A program made the translations under genes and the position numbers. A DNA stretch of 64,000 bases from Phytopseudomonas straminea (lineage in GTDB: Bacteria; Pseudomonadota; Gammaproteobacteria; Pseudomonadales; Pseudomonadaceae), in contig NZ_FOMO01000001.1 of the NCBI RefSeq assembly GCF_900112645.1, positions 124,001 to 188,000 on the forward strand, given 5' to 3'. Under the pieces are notes generated by a model. That model made no database searches and was not told where the DNA came from. It saw only the letters and a list, made by a program, of their open reading frames with translations. Shown one piece after another: positions 45,240-54,846 of the stretch (the stretch's first letter is position 1; every line of letters starts with the position of its first letter).

Positions 45240-46925
45240 TTAACCCTTTCCAGAAACAGACGCCTCAGCGGCGGAGGCCAACCGCGGCAGCGGGCTGCAT
45301 ACGCGGTTACGACCACGGCGTTTGGCTTCGTACAAGGCGGCGTCGGCAGCCTGCAGCAACTCGTCGAGCGCTCTGCCCTGCTCAGGCCACAGCGCCAGGC
45401 CAGCCGAGAGGGTCACGTGGCGCAAGCCACTGCGGGTTTCGATCGGTTTTTGCGCCAGTCCCTGGCAGATGGCCTCGAGGCGTTTGGTCGCTTCGCGGGC
45501 ATCGGCACCGGGAAGAATGACAAGGAACTCCTCACCGCCGATACGAAAGACCGTATCGGAACTGCGCAAGTTCACCAGCAGATACTGGGCGACGCTCCTG
45601 AGCACATCGTCGCCATCCAGATGGCCGTATTGATCGTTGAGCTGCTTGAAGTGATCCAAATCGATCAACGCCACTGCCAGCGGGGCGTTCTCACGACGCG
45701 CACGAGCCAGCTCACGACCGAACAGCTCGTCCAGATAACGCCGATTGTAAAGGCCGGTCAGCGGGTCGCAGAGTGCCTGTTCACGTAGTTGCTCGTGCAG
45801 ACTGGTAATGGTGCGCAGGCGTTCCTCGCTCAGCGCGAGGGCTTCAGCGAGCTTGAGTTTGGCGCGTTGGCGCTGGGTCACGTCGCGCAGATAGAGCAAC
45901 TGGCCGAGTACCAGAATGCCGTGGCGAGTCAGCCGCTCGATGGGGCGCGTGCGTACCTCGAAGTAATGGTTGGCATCGCTCTGGATCAGCAACGGCTCAC
46001 GCAGCTCACCCTGTTCCACCAACTGCACCGCCAGCTCGCCGCCGAAACCCGGCCAGTCCTGCAGGCGACGCCCCTGCCAGTCGTTCTTCAACCCGCCAAG
46101 CTTGAGCGCCGCCTGGTTGGCCTCGATCACCCGCCACTGGGTGTCGACCACCATCACCGGATCGGGCAGCGCTTCGAGCAGCAGATGACGAGCCACCGGC
46201 ACCATGTCGAACAGCCGTACGCCGAGGATCAGCCAGGAAAACGCCGCCAGGGTGAACACGAAACTGAAGGGCGTCGGGTCGACGCCGAACACCACGAAAC
46301 CAAAGCCGACATAGGCGATGTTGGCCGACCAGGGCACCGCGGTGATCAGCACGAACGCCAGGTAATGGCGCCGGTGCACGCCATGGCTGATCAGCGCGGC
46401 GCGCAGCACCACCACCAGGCTGAAGCTCATGAACAGGTAGACGTACACCGCCGCGGCATAGAACAGCGGGCCGTGGTCGAAGCGGATCGGCGCGCCCGGC
46501 TCGCCGGAAACCGGCCCCGTGGCGGCGCCATAGAACAGGCCGTGCCAGGGGTTGCTCAGCACCACCAGCCAGATCAGCAGCGGCATGAGGATCATGCCCA
46601 GCATCGAGCGGCGCCCCAGGGGCTGGCGCACGCTGCTCACGTACTGCCAGAGAAACACCGCCCAGAAGGTCGGCACGCTGATGATGCCCGGCCACGACAT
46701 GGTGGCCCAGAGCATCTTGCACTCGGGCGCCACGGAGGCCACTTCCAGGCCGGCCATGAACATCCACCACATGCTCGCCAGGTGCATCAGGATGAAGGTG
46801 TCACGCCCCGGGAAATCGCGCTGATTGATCACCCAGCGTGCCAGCAGCACACCGCCGATACAGACCACTGCGGTGACCAGCACCGCGATGTCGAGGCGCC
46901 AGGCGTTGACCAGGCAGGAATTCAT
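45240..46925 (-). CDS. 7TM-PAS-GGDEF diguanylate cyclase
   Basis: A 561-residue inner-membrane protein. Residues 10-240 hold about seven helices of the 'histidine kinase N-terminal 7TM' type. A PAS domain (about 248-350) and a short coiled stretch (358-382) follow, then a GGDEF domain (385-550) with [11 protein letters not shown] and the active site GGEEF at 463-467. The inhibitory I-site RSSD (454-457) is in the right place, so c-di-GMP feedback is expected, unlike the cyclase at 6772-8085. The start at 46925 ([10 protein letters not shown]) is preferred to an in-frame codon 14 residues upstream. Confidence 0.9.
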   Translation of the reverse strand: MNSCLVNAWRLDIAVLVTAVVCIGGVLLARWVINQRDFPGRDTFILMHLASMWWMFMAGLEVASVAPECKMLWATMSWPGIISVPTFWAVFLWQYVSSVRQPLGRRSMLGMILMPLLIWLVVLSNPWHGLFYGAATGPVSGEPGAPIRFDHGPLFYAAAVYVYLFMSFSLVVVLRAALISHGVHRRHYLAFVLITAVPWSANIAYVGFGFVVFGVDPTPFSFVFTLAAFSWLILGVRLFDMVPVARHLLLEALPDPVMVVDTQWRVIEANQAALKLGGLKNDWQGRRLQDWPGFGGELAVQLVEQGELREPLLIQSDANHYFEVRTRPIERLTRHGILVLGQLLYLRDVTQRQRAKLKLAEALALSEERLRTITSLHEQLREQALCDPLTGLYNRRYLDELFGRELARARRENAPLAVALIDLDHFKQLNDQYGHLDGDDVLRSVAQYLLVNLRSSDTVFRIGGEEFLVILPGADAREATKRLEAICQGLAQKPIETRSGLRHVTLSAGLALWPEQGRALDELLQAADAALYEAKRRGRNRVCSPLPRLASAAEASVSGKG

Positions 46926-47275
46926 GCGCCTGCCCCGCCCGCCCGGCGGCAGAAAACGGCCGGGCACGACGCAGCGCGACGCGAGACACGGGCAAGCATG
47001 GAGGACGTATCCATTCCGACAGGCTCAGGATAGAGGCCAGCGCAAAGCGCCTGGCGACCTAAAATCCAGCCGAGCCGCGAGCCAATGAGGGCAGACAGGG
47101 AGGGCGGGAATTTTCGCCGCTACAATACTGCAATTCGCTGCATTCTCCGCAGTTTTTTATCGGACCAGTGCAGGGAAAAACGCCGAAGTGGAGCCGCCGG
47201 CCGGCAGATAATTGTTCACTATTTCCCCAACATAGCTATGATCGCGCGCCGCCAAACCATGCGAACCTCCCCGAG
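46926..47275. other. Divergent intergenic region with a weak promoter-like site
   Basis: The region separates the GGDEF gene and the Cys-cluster gene. TATGAT at 47237-47242, with TTGTTC or TTCACT about 16-19 bases upstream, could be a rightward promoter for the Cys-cluster gene. No gene or repeat is otherwise seen. Confidence 0.35.
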
Positions 47276-47668
47276 ATGAAAAGCAACCTGATCGCCGCCG
47301 CGGAAATCGACCGCCTCGACACCTGGGCACGCTACACCGCCGACATGTGCCACAGCTGCATTTCCAGCTGCTGTCAGCTGCCGGTCGAAGTGCGTATCAA
47401 TGACCTGATCCGTATCGGCGTGGTCGACGAATTCGAGCGTGGCGAACCGCCACGCAACATCGCCAAGCGCCTGCAGAAAGACGGCCTGGTGGAGCGCTTC
47501 AACCAGAAGTCCGGAATCTTCACCCTGACGCGCATGAGCAACAACGACTGCTATTACCTGGATCGCAAGACCCGGCTGTGCACCATCTATGACCGGCGCC
47601 CGGACACCTGCCGTAATCATCCCAAGATCGGCCCGCGCCCGGGCTACTGCGCCTGGCGGCCTAAGTAA
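47276..47668 (+). CDS. YkgJ-like cysteine-cluster protein
   Basis: A 130-residue protein of the putative zinc- or iron-chelating family. Cysteines form CHSC-x3-CC early (about 24-31), then C in NNDCYYLD, CTIYDRRPDTCRNHP and a C-terminal YCAW. This spacing is typical of YkgJ/UPF0153 proteins. A metal cluster is likely; function is unknown. The start at 47276 follows a GAG-rich stretch. Confidence 0.85.
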   Translation: MKSNLIAAAEIDRLDTWARYTADMCHSCISSCCQLPVEVRINDLIRIGVVDEFERGEPPRNIAKRLQKDGLVERFNQKSGIFTLTRMSNNDCYYLDRKTRLCTIYDRRPDTCRNHPKIGPRPGYCAWRPK

Positions 47669-47764
47669 GGCTGCAACGTCTGGTTACCCGGACGCCTGAA
47701 CACCACGCTTCGCTGATCCCTCGAATCCTCCACACCGGCCCGCACCGCCACCCGGAGGATTTCC

Positions 47765-48838
47765 ATGCGCTCCCGCTTTCTTGCGCACGCCCTGTTTGCT
47801 GCTCTCGCCGCTGCACTGGCAGGCACTGCAACGGGCGACAGCGCGCAGCCTGACTGGCAGGAGCCGCTGCTCGAACGCCTGCAGGCAATCACCGCCAAAC
47901 AGAAAGGCGAGCTGGGCGTCTACGTCAAGGATCTACACAGCAACCTGGCGGTCACCCTGCGTGCTGAAGAACGTTGGTATATGGCCTCCGGGATCAAGGT
48001 GCCGGTGGCCATTGCGGTGCTGCGCGGTGTCGAGCGCGGCGACTGGCAGCTCGACACACGCCTGTCGCTTGAAGCTGACGATTTTGTCGATGGTGCCGGC
48101 AGCACCAACCAGTACGGGCCCGGCGAGCGCCTGAGCGTGCGCTTTCTGCTCGAGCAGATGATCATCTACAGCGACAACACCGCCACCGACCGGCTGATTC
48201 GCCTGGCCGGCCTGGATGCCGTAAACGGCTTGGTGCGCGAACTGGTGCCAGAGGGCTTCGAGCCGATCACCACCCTGGGCGACGTGCGCCGGCATATCTA
48301 TGCCGAATTGCACCCGGCGGCGGCGAAGCTCGGTGGCCGCGACCTGCTGCGTCTGCGCCAGGCACGCCAGGACGACGCGCGCCTGAACCGCCTGGCCGAG
48401 CTACTCGGCGTCCCACGTTCGGCCCTGGCACCGATCAGCCTGGGCAGCGCTTACACCGCCTACTACCGCAGCAACCTCAACGCCGCCACGCTCTCGGCCT
48501 ATGGCGAGCTGCTCGAACGGCTGGCCACCGGCCAGGCATTGGGCAATGAGCAGACCGCCTACCTGCTGTCGGTGATGAGTCGGGTCAAGACCGGCAGCAA
48601 ACGCCTGATCGCCGGCCTGCCAAAGGACGCCCGCCTCGCCCACAAGACCGGCACCCAGCGTGCGCGTATCTGTGACTCGGGGCTGATCGAAACACCTCAG
48701 CGTGGCGCCGCCGAGCCGGTACTGATCGTCGCCTGCGTGCAGGGCGAACTGTCCCTGAGCAAGGCCGAACGCACCTTGCGCCAGGTGGGCGAAGCCCTCA
48801 CAGACTCTGGAGTGCTGAGCCGTGACGCAATCAACTGA
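47765..48838 (+). CDS. Class A beta-lactamase-fold serine hydrolase (first of tandem pair)
   Basis: A 357-residue periplasmic protein with a signal peptide (about 1-24). The serine-acylation motifs of class A enzymes are intact: S75-G-I-K78, S136-D-N, and K294-T-G. I do not see the ExxLN omega-loop glutamate that deacylates penicillins. About 60 extra residues lie between SDN and the KTG strand (165-225). It may therefore be an esterase, a penicillin-binding-like sensor or a slow beta-lactamase, rather than a resistance enzyme. A paralogue starts ten bases after its stop. Confidence 0.85.
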   Translation: MRSRFLAHALFAALAAALAGTATGDSAQPDWQEPLLERLQAITAKQKGELGVYVKDLHSNLAVTLRAEERWYMASGIKVPVAIAVLRGVERGDWQLDTRLSLEADDFVDGAGSTNQYGPGERLSVRFLLEQMIIYSDNTATDRLIRLAGLDAVNGLVRELVPEGFEPITTLGDVRRHIYAELHPAAAKLGGRDLLRLRQARQDDARLNRLAELLGVPRSALAPISLGSAYTAYYRSNLNAATLSAYGELLERLATGQALGNEQTAYLLSVMSRVKTGSKRLIAGLPKDARLAHKTGTQRARICDSGLIETPQRGAAEPVLIVACVQGELSLSKAERTLRQVGEALTDSGVLSRDAIN

Positions 48839-48848
48839 GGGCCTGGCC

Positions 48849-49907
48849 ATGAAGATCCTGTTCGCGGGCCTCGCCCTGCTTGGTTGTGCGGCGCTGTCTC
48901 TGTGGCTGTGGGCTGCACCCCAACGAGACGCGCGTTTCGACGCTTTGGCCGAGCGGCTGCGCGAACTCGACGAGGCCTCGCCCGGTCAGTTGGGCGTCTA
49001 TCTGCTGCGCACTGCTGACGGCAGCGAGCTGAGCCATCACGCCGAGCGCAGCTGGTACCTGGCCTCGGCCACCAAGGCGGCAATCGCCATCGCCGTGCTG
49101 CAGGAAGTCGACGACGGCAAGCTGCAGCTCGACCAGCCGATCACCCTCGAAGAAGGCGACCGGGTCGACGGCTCCGGTGGCCTGGTGTGGGAAGACGCCG
49201 GCTCCCGTTACAGCGTCGGTGAACTGCTGCGCGAGATGTTGCAGGAGAGTGATAACACCGCCGCCGACATGCTGATCCGCGCAGCCGGCCTGGAGCGCAT
49301 CAACGAGCGTATCACTGCAGCCGCCGGCGGCGACTTCGGCAAGGTGACCCGTCTGCTGGACGTGCGCCGCGACCTGTACGGGCAGCTGCACTCCGACGCC
49401 CGCTCAATTGAAAATCGCCAGATCGTCGAAATCGCCGCGGCGCCGCTCGGCCCGCAGCGAGTCGAGGCGGTGGCCAACGCCCTGGACATGAAGCCCGAAC
49501 AGCTGGAAACCCGCGACATCGACCAGGCCTACCGGCGCTATTACGAGAGCGGCCTGAACAGCGCCACGCTGGTCGCCTACGGGCAGCTGCTCGGCAAGCT
49601 GGCCAAGGGCGAATTACTCTCCCGGCCCAGCACCGAACTGCTCTACGACATCATGGGCCTGGACAGCTACGAGGCCTATCGCCTGGAAGCCGGCCTGAGC
49701 GAACAGCTGCCCTTTATTCAGAAAACCGGCACCCAGCGCGGCCGCGCCTGCCACATGGGCATCGCCAACCCAGAGGGCGAAGACGCCCTGGTCATCCTCG
49801 CCTGCGCCGAGGCGCTCGATGAGGACGCCGAAGCCGGCAAGCTGTTCGAACGGGTCGGCGAGGCGATTCAGGAGCTGGTGCTGGACGCGCCTGCCGAAAC
49901 GGCCTGA
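48849..49907 (+). CDS. Class A beta-lactamase-fold serine hydrolase (second of tandem pair)
   Basis: A 352-residue protein with an N-terminal membrane segment or uncleaved signal (3-22). Motifs: S73-A-T-K76, S134-D-N, K292-T-G, in the same order and spacing as in the preceding gene product, to which it is clearly related along its length. The region between SDN and KTG again lacks a clear ExxLN. The start at 48849 (MKILFAGLAL) is preferred to a GTG at 48822 inside the previous gene. The pair forms a bicistronic unit. Confidence 0.85.
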   Translation: MKILFAGLALLGCAALSLWLWAAPQRDARFDALAERLRELDEASPGQLGVYLLRTADGSELSHHAERSWYLASATKAAIAIAVLQEVDDGKLQLDQPITLEEGDRVDGSGGLVWEDAGSRYSVGELLREMLQESDNTAADMLIRAAGLERINERITAAAGGDFGKVTRLLDVRRDLYGQLHSDARSIENRQIVEIAAAPLGPQRVEAVANALDMKPEQLETRDIDQAYRRYYESGLNSATLVAYGQLLGKLAKGELLSRPSTELLYDIMGLDSYEAYRLEAGLSEQLPFIQKTGTQRGRACHMGIANPEGEDALVILACAEALDEDAEAGKLFERVGEAIQELVLDAPAETA

Positions 49908-49941
49908 AAGCCCGCAGTATTAGCCACAGCGGCGCTTGCGC

Positions 49942-51300
49942 TCAGGCGCGTCCGTTGGCCGCACGCAACACACTGAGCGCCATCAGCACCAACACGCCGA
50001 CACCGATCAACAGCACGGCCCACAAACCGGCGCGCTTCCAGTCGAAGCCAGGCTCCGCCGGCAGGGCCGCAGGCTCCAAATCAACCTGCGCAATCCGGCC
50101 ATCGATGACCGCCTGCCCCATGCCCGCCAGGCGCTGTGCATCGAAACCGGGCACCAGGGTGGTGACGGGCAGGCTCCCCGCCTGTGCATTCGTCCGGCCA
50201 AGGGCCAGCTGATAAGGCGGATTGCCGCGAACCAGAAACAGCAGCTCAGTCGCGCGCATGGCAACCTGCAGACGCGGCTCGCTCAGCCCCAGACCGCCGC
50301 CGCGGCTATCGACCTGCAAGCGCAACTGGCTGACCGGCAGGGGCGGCAGCTCGATCTGATCCTGCACCAGCTCGTGACCATCACCAGGCAGTCGGTAAAG
50401 AACCGAGTTCGCCAGCGGCGCCCACGGCCCTTTGCTGTCGCGTCGCCCCTCCAGCATCACCGGAGCCACGCTGTTGGCCTGCTCGATCTCGACGCGCACG
50501 CGCTCCAGTGGCAAGGCCAGCGGCAGGGTCCAGGTAACGCCCTGCTCATCCACCTGCCCCTGCAGCGCAGCCGACCAGATAAGCGCAGCAGGTTCGGCCT
50601 TACTGCGTGTGCCGCTGACACTGGCAGCGCTGAGGTTGGCCGCCTGCTCCGGCGCCAGCCACAGCAGGCGCAGGTAGCGCGCCCGGATAGTCGGCAGCTC
50701 CACTTCGCTCTTGTCGATGCGTTCGCCATTGAAGCTCAGGCGGGCGACCTGCCCCTCGCCCACGGGCCGCCAATGATCCAGGTCGTCACTGGCCTCGATG
50801 CTGAAGCGCTGGAAGCCTTCGCTCTCGGCCTGCCACTCCAGGTAGAGGCGCTGCAGGGAAAAGTCTGTGGCGCTGGCGTCCAGCAACCAGCCGCGCAACA
50901 CCTCGGCAGTGGCGGCCGGTTCGGCGACTTCGATGATCGAGCCATCATCGCCACGCTGCACACGCAAGGTCGGCACGGCATCGCGGCGTCCTGCCGGACC
51001 ACGCAGCGGGAACAGCCGCAGATCGGCGCGCTGCTGGCTCTCGGCAAAGCGCTCGGCGCCGGGGATCAGGCTGTAGGCCAGGCGCTCGCCTTCGCCATTG
51101 AACAGGCGCAGGTCGCGAAAGTCGGCGTGGTGGGCAGCAAGCTGAGCTTCCATCGGCAACTGCATCCGATACCAGGGGCCCTCGCCACTGAGGGTCAGCG
51201 GTACGCTCACGGCATAGTCCAGGGGACGCTCGGAAAGCTCGGCCGCGGCCACCAGAGGCGTGCCCAGCGTAAGCAGCGCCAACGCGATATTCAGCTTCAT
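49942..51300 (-). CDS. DUF3999 family envelope protein
   Basis: A 452-residue protein with a signal peptide (1-19), a long periplasmic beta-rich region of about 400 residues, and one C-terminal helix (about 425-445) ending in RAANGRA. This matches DUF3999. Function is unknown. Its start overlaps the stop of the DUF2339 gene by four bases, so both are co-translated, and the pair is probably a functional unit in the envelope. Confidence 0.85.
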   Translation of the reverse strand: MKLNIALALLTLGTPLVAAAELSERPLDYAVSVPLTLSGEGPWYRMQLPMEAQLAAHHADFRDLRLFNGEGERLAYSLIPGAERFAESQQRADLRLFPLRGPAGRRDAVPTLRVQRGDDGSIIEVAEPAATAEVLRGWLLDASATDFSLQRLYLEWQAESEGFQRFSIEASDDLDHWRPVGEGQVARLSFNGERIDKSEVELPTIRARYLRLLWLAPEQAANLSAASVSGTRSKAEPAALIWSAALQGQVDEQGVTWTLPLALPLERVRVEIEQANSVAPVMLEGRRDSKGPWAPLANSVLYRLPGDGHELVQDQIELPPLPVSQLRLQVDSRGGGLGLSEPRLQVAMRATELLFLVRGNPPYQLALGRTNAQAGSLPVTTLVPGFDAQRLAGMGQAVIDGRIAQVDLEPAALPAEPGFDWKRAGLWAVLLIGVGVLVLMALSVLRAANGRA

Positions 51301-54300
51301 GCTGGCACCTGCTCCTTGGCTTCTCGGCGTGGCGGCAGCGGGGCGAAATAGCCCACCACCAGCAGGAGCACGCCGACGCCGATAAAGGAAATGATCCGCT
51401 CCAGGCTACCGCTGTTTCCCAGGTCGACGAAGAATAGCTTAACGACCACCACACCGATCAGCGACGCGCCGACCATCCACAGATCACGCCGTACACGTAT
51501 ATGCCCGGTAATGGTCAGGCCCAAGGCGATCAGCGTCCAGACGATGGACAGCCCAGCCTGCACCAGCTGCGACCCCACCAGTGCATCGGCCTGGAACGGC
51601 ACCTGCCCCCAATGGACGGCGGTGCGGCAGACCATCATGGTCAAGAGCGCGAACAAGGAAGCACCCATCACGTCCTGGGTCGCCCTGCGCAGGTGTTCTG
51701 CTCTGATCGCCAGCATGGCCAGGCCTTGCCGGGCCCAGTGCTGCACGGCGAAAAGCACGATCAGCATGCCCAGCTCAAGCGGGTTGATCAGCGGCACATA
51801 CGGCAGTGGCTCGGCAGAACCGTCACTGAGCAGGTTGACCAGCCAGAACCAGCCCAGCAAGACAACGGCGATTGGCAACGCCGCATAGCTGCGGTACTCC
51901 CGCGGATAGGCCGCCATCGGCCAGGGTAGCGCCCGGCGCACGCTCATCAGCAGCAGGAAGGCGCACGGCACCAGCACCCAGCCCAGCCAGCGCCAGGCGT
52001 TGTAGTTTTCCGCCAGGGCCGCGAACAGGAAGCGCAGCTCCAGCGCCACGACGCCGAGCAGCAACCAGCAACCAAGCACATGACTGCTGCGCACCAGCAC
52101 CTCCGGCGCCAGCCCGACAACGCGCCGCAGCATCAGCAAATGCACGATGAACAGCGCCGGCCAGGCCAGCCAACCAAGCTCAGCCAGCGGGTGATAGTCC
52201 AGATGCCAGGCGAACGGTACGGCGGCGAAACCCAGCGGCACCAGCGCCAGACTGAGCACCGCCAGTGCCGGCCAGCGCTGATGCAGAGCGAACAGGGTGG
52301 TGGAGGCCAGACTGATCGCCGCGACCAGCAGGAATACGTGCGCCTGCAGTGGCTCCGGAACGAAGCGCGCTATCTCGCTGAACGCTGCCAGCAGCCACCA
52401 GGCGGCGAACCAGCACAGCGCCACATTGGATAGCTCCTGCAACGCCATAGACCGCAGGTCGGCACGGTTCAAGCGCCCGGCAAGGTGCAGGCGCCAAGCG
52501 CAGAACAGGCCCGCCAGCGCCAGCAGCACGGGCGTCCAGAACGCCAGGTGGGCGAGCGGCCGTTGGGTTTCGTCTACCAACGCCTGGTAGAGACCGTCAC
52601 TGAAGATCAGGTAGATGATGCCGCCCAAGGCCTGCACCACTAAAGCGCCGGTCAGCAGGCTGCGCGCGCCCAGCGACAATCCGGCAAGCAACGTCGCGGC
52701 GCTGGCCACGGCCCAGGCGGCAGCCGTGGCGTAGGGCCCGAAACACAGCGGAGCGAGCAAATAGAGGAAGGCCAGGCCGCCATAGGCCAGGGCAGGCTGA
52801 AGCTTGCGCTCGCGATCCGTAACGGTATCTCCCGCGCCGCGCAGCTGCAGGAAGCTGAACAGCAGCGCTACTCCGAGCATCAGCGCACCGAGTGCCGAGC
52901 CGGTGAGCAAGGTGTCGTAACCGAAGCGTACGTCCCACAGATAGGCCGCCGCGGCGGCCACTTGCAGCAGCAGGGCGAACAGGCGCGCGAACAAACGCTG
53001 CTGACGCAACGCCAGCCAGTACAGGCCAGCGCCTTCGACCGCCCAAGCGGCGGAAGTCCAGCGGGCATCCAGCCCCAGCGGAATGGCCAGGGTAGCGAAT
53101 ATCACGCCCAGCGCCAGGCAGGTTTCCATCAATAGCACGGCACGCCCCGGTGCACGGGCAACCAGCACCCGGGCCAGCGCCATGTAAAGCAGGCCCATGG
53201 CCAACGCGCTGAACGCCGGGCCGAAGGGCAGGTGCTGAACCACCGCGTACTGCAATCCGAAGCCCACCAGTGGTGTGCCGAACAGCACGCTGCCATCGAC
53301 ATAGCCCGTCTGGCGCGCCGACCACTTGAGCAGGGCCTGGCGGGAATCGTTCTCCGGCTCGCTCGGCGCCTCGAGCAGACGGCGACGGGCGAACAGCAGG
53401 CCGATGGCCACGTACATCAGGAAGAACAGCACCAGAAACGCCTGGGTGCTGAGCCACAGATCCGGCGTGTAGGAACGCAGGCCCCAGGCCAGACCGATAC
53501 CGAAGGTGCCGACGAAACCGATCAGGTTGAGCTCACGCCAGGCCTTGAACCAGGCGATGGCGAAGATCCCGGCGTTGAGCAGAGCGAAATAGCTGAACAG
53601 CGCAACATGGCTGCCACCGCCGCTGGAGGCCAGGATCGGCGCCGCGAAGCCGCCAAGCGCTGCCGCCGCGGCCAGGCCGCGGGCATCCTGCAGGATGGCC
53701 AGCACCGCCGAACACAGCGTTACCACCACCAGCAGCACCATCGCGACCTGCGGCGTGAGCAAGGGGTGCAGGCGCATGGCCGCGAATACCGTCAGATAAA
53801 GCACGGCGATACCACCGCCCTGCATCAGCAAAGCGTAGGCCGGGCGCCGCTGACGCAGCCACCAGCCCAGCGCCAGCAGCGCAATCGCCGCCAGCGCCAC
53901 ACCGGCGTAGCGAAACTCGATGGCGACTACCACCCGCTCGGAGGCATAACGCAGCAGGAAGGCCAGCCCCAGAAAGAGCAGCACCAGGCCCACGCGCAGC
54001 ACGGTATTGCCGCCCAGCAGCCAGTCCCGCGCCGCGGTGATACCACGTTCCAGAAGGCCTGGCGCTGGCGGCTCGGTAACGCGCGCAGCTGCCGGGACAT
54101 GCGGCACGTCAGGAAGCTCCAAGACGGGCTCCGGGCTCGACTGTACCGCCGGCTCGCCAGGCGAGGCGGCGGGCAGTTCCAGCTCGAGCTCCCACTCAGG
54201 CTCCGCCGCTGGTTCTACCGGCGCCGCAGCAGCTTGTTCGACAGCAGGCTGCGCAAGTGCCTCTTCATGGGGCTCGACCGCGACATCGGTTTGTGGCGGC

Positions 54301-54548
54301 GCGCCCGTCTCCAGCCGCAGCAGGCGCTCATGCAGATCGCCCGTGCCCAGGTTGAAGCGTTCGATCAGCCCTGCCAGCGACTTGCGTAGCGCCTCGTGCT
54401 GAAGCCTCAGCGCCTGCAGCGCGATCGCCTGCCCTACCGCCAGCCCGACGAAAGCGCCCAGCAACGCGCCTGCCATCGCTTCGCCACTCACGGCGCCCAG
54501 CACCAGGGCACCGAGTACCAGCCCGATCAGCATGAAAATCCACTGCAT
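51297..54548 (-). CDS. DUF2339 polytopic membrane protein
   Basis: A 1083-residue inner-membrane protein with about 25 or more hydrophobic helices. It starts with two short helices (about 2-42), then a cytoplasmic or periplasmic stretch of about 130 residues rich in Glu, Pro and Ala (70-165). The family's typical entry follows, WLLGGNTVLRVGLVLLFLGL, then the long helical body. DUF2339 proteins have no assigned function. Coupling with DUF3999 suggests a two-part envelope system. Confidence 0.9.
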   Translation of the reverse strand: MQWIFMLIGLVLGALVLGAVSGEAMAGALLGAFVGLAVGQAIALQALRLQHEALRKSLAGLIERFNLGTGDLHERLLRLETGAPPQTDVAVEPHEEALAQPAVEQAAAAPVEPAAEPEWELELELPAASPGEPAVQSSPEPVLELPDVPHVPAAARVTEPPAPGLLERGITAARDWLLGGNTVLRVGLVLLFLGLAFLLRYASERVVVAIEFRYAGVALAAIALLALGWWLRQRRPAYALLMQGGGIAVLYLTVFAAMRLHPLLTPQVAMVLLVVVTLCSAVLAILQDARGLAAAAALGGFAAPILASSGGGSHVALFSYFALLNAGIFAIAWFKAWRELNLIGFVGTFGIGLAWGLRSYTPDLWLSTQAFLVLFFLMYVAIGLLFARRRLLEAPSEPENDSRQALLKWSARQTGYVDGSVLFGTPLVGFGLQYAVVQHLPFGPAFSALAMGLLYMALARVLVARAPGRAVLLMETCLALGVIFATLAIPLGLDARWTSAAWAVEGAGLYWLALRQQRLFARLFALLLQVAAAAAYLWDVRFGYDTLLTGSALGALMLGVALLFSFLQLRGAGDTVTDRERKLQPALAYGGLAFLYLLAPLCFGPYATAAAWAVASAATLLAGLSLGARSLLTGALVVQALGGIIYLIFSDGLYQALVDETQRPLAHLAFWTPVLLALAGLFCAWRLHLAGRLNRADLRSMALQELSNVALCWFAAWWLLAAFSEIARFVPEPLQAHVFLLVAAISLASTTLFALHQRWPALAVLSLALVPLGFAAVPFAWHLDYHPLAELGWLAWPALFIVHLLMLRRVVGLAPEVLVRSSHVLGCWLLLGVVALELRFLFAALAENYNAWRWLGWVLVPCAFLLLMSVRRALPWPMAAYPREYRSYAALPIAVVLLGWFWLVNLLSDGSAEPLPYVPLINPLELGMLIVLFAVQHWARQGLAMLAIRAEHLRRATQDVMGASLFALLTMMVCRTAVHWGQVPFQADALVGSQLVQAGLSIVWTLIALGLTITGHIRVRRDLWMVGASLIGVVVVKLFFVDLGNSGSLERIISFIGVGVLLLVVGYFAPLPPRREAKEQVPA

Positions 54549-54794
54549 GCGTTCGAATCCTTGAAGAGAAGATCATCCATGCCGGGCGCGGGCCTGGCAG
54601 AGCGCGAATTATAGGGGCTGCGCGCACCAGTTGGATGATGCAGTCGATCACAAATGTGGCAGACGAACATCAAGCCGAACCCGGCGGCGCGCCTGCGCAT
54701 CGGCACAGACAACACAGAAGCGGATTGTTCCTGGCAGCCGGCAAAAAATGCTCGATTTTGGCGACTCTGCCTGCATTGCCAGCACCCACAAAAA

Positions 54795-54830
54795 AGCCCC
54801 CGCCGGTTCACACCGGCGGGGGCTTGTTCA
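54795..54830 (-). terminator. Rho-independent terminator of typA
   Basis: Read leftwards, GCCCCCGCCGG-TGTGAA-CCGGCGGGGGC is followed by TTTTTTGTGG. An 11-bp GC-rich stem sits just past the typA stop. Confidence 0.85.
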
Positions 54831-54846
54831 GTCAGCTAGAACGGGA

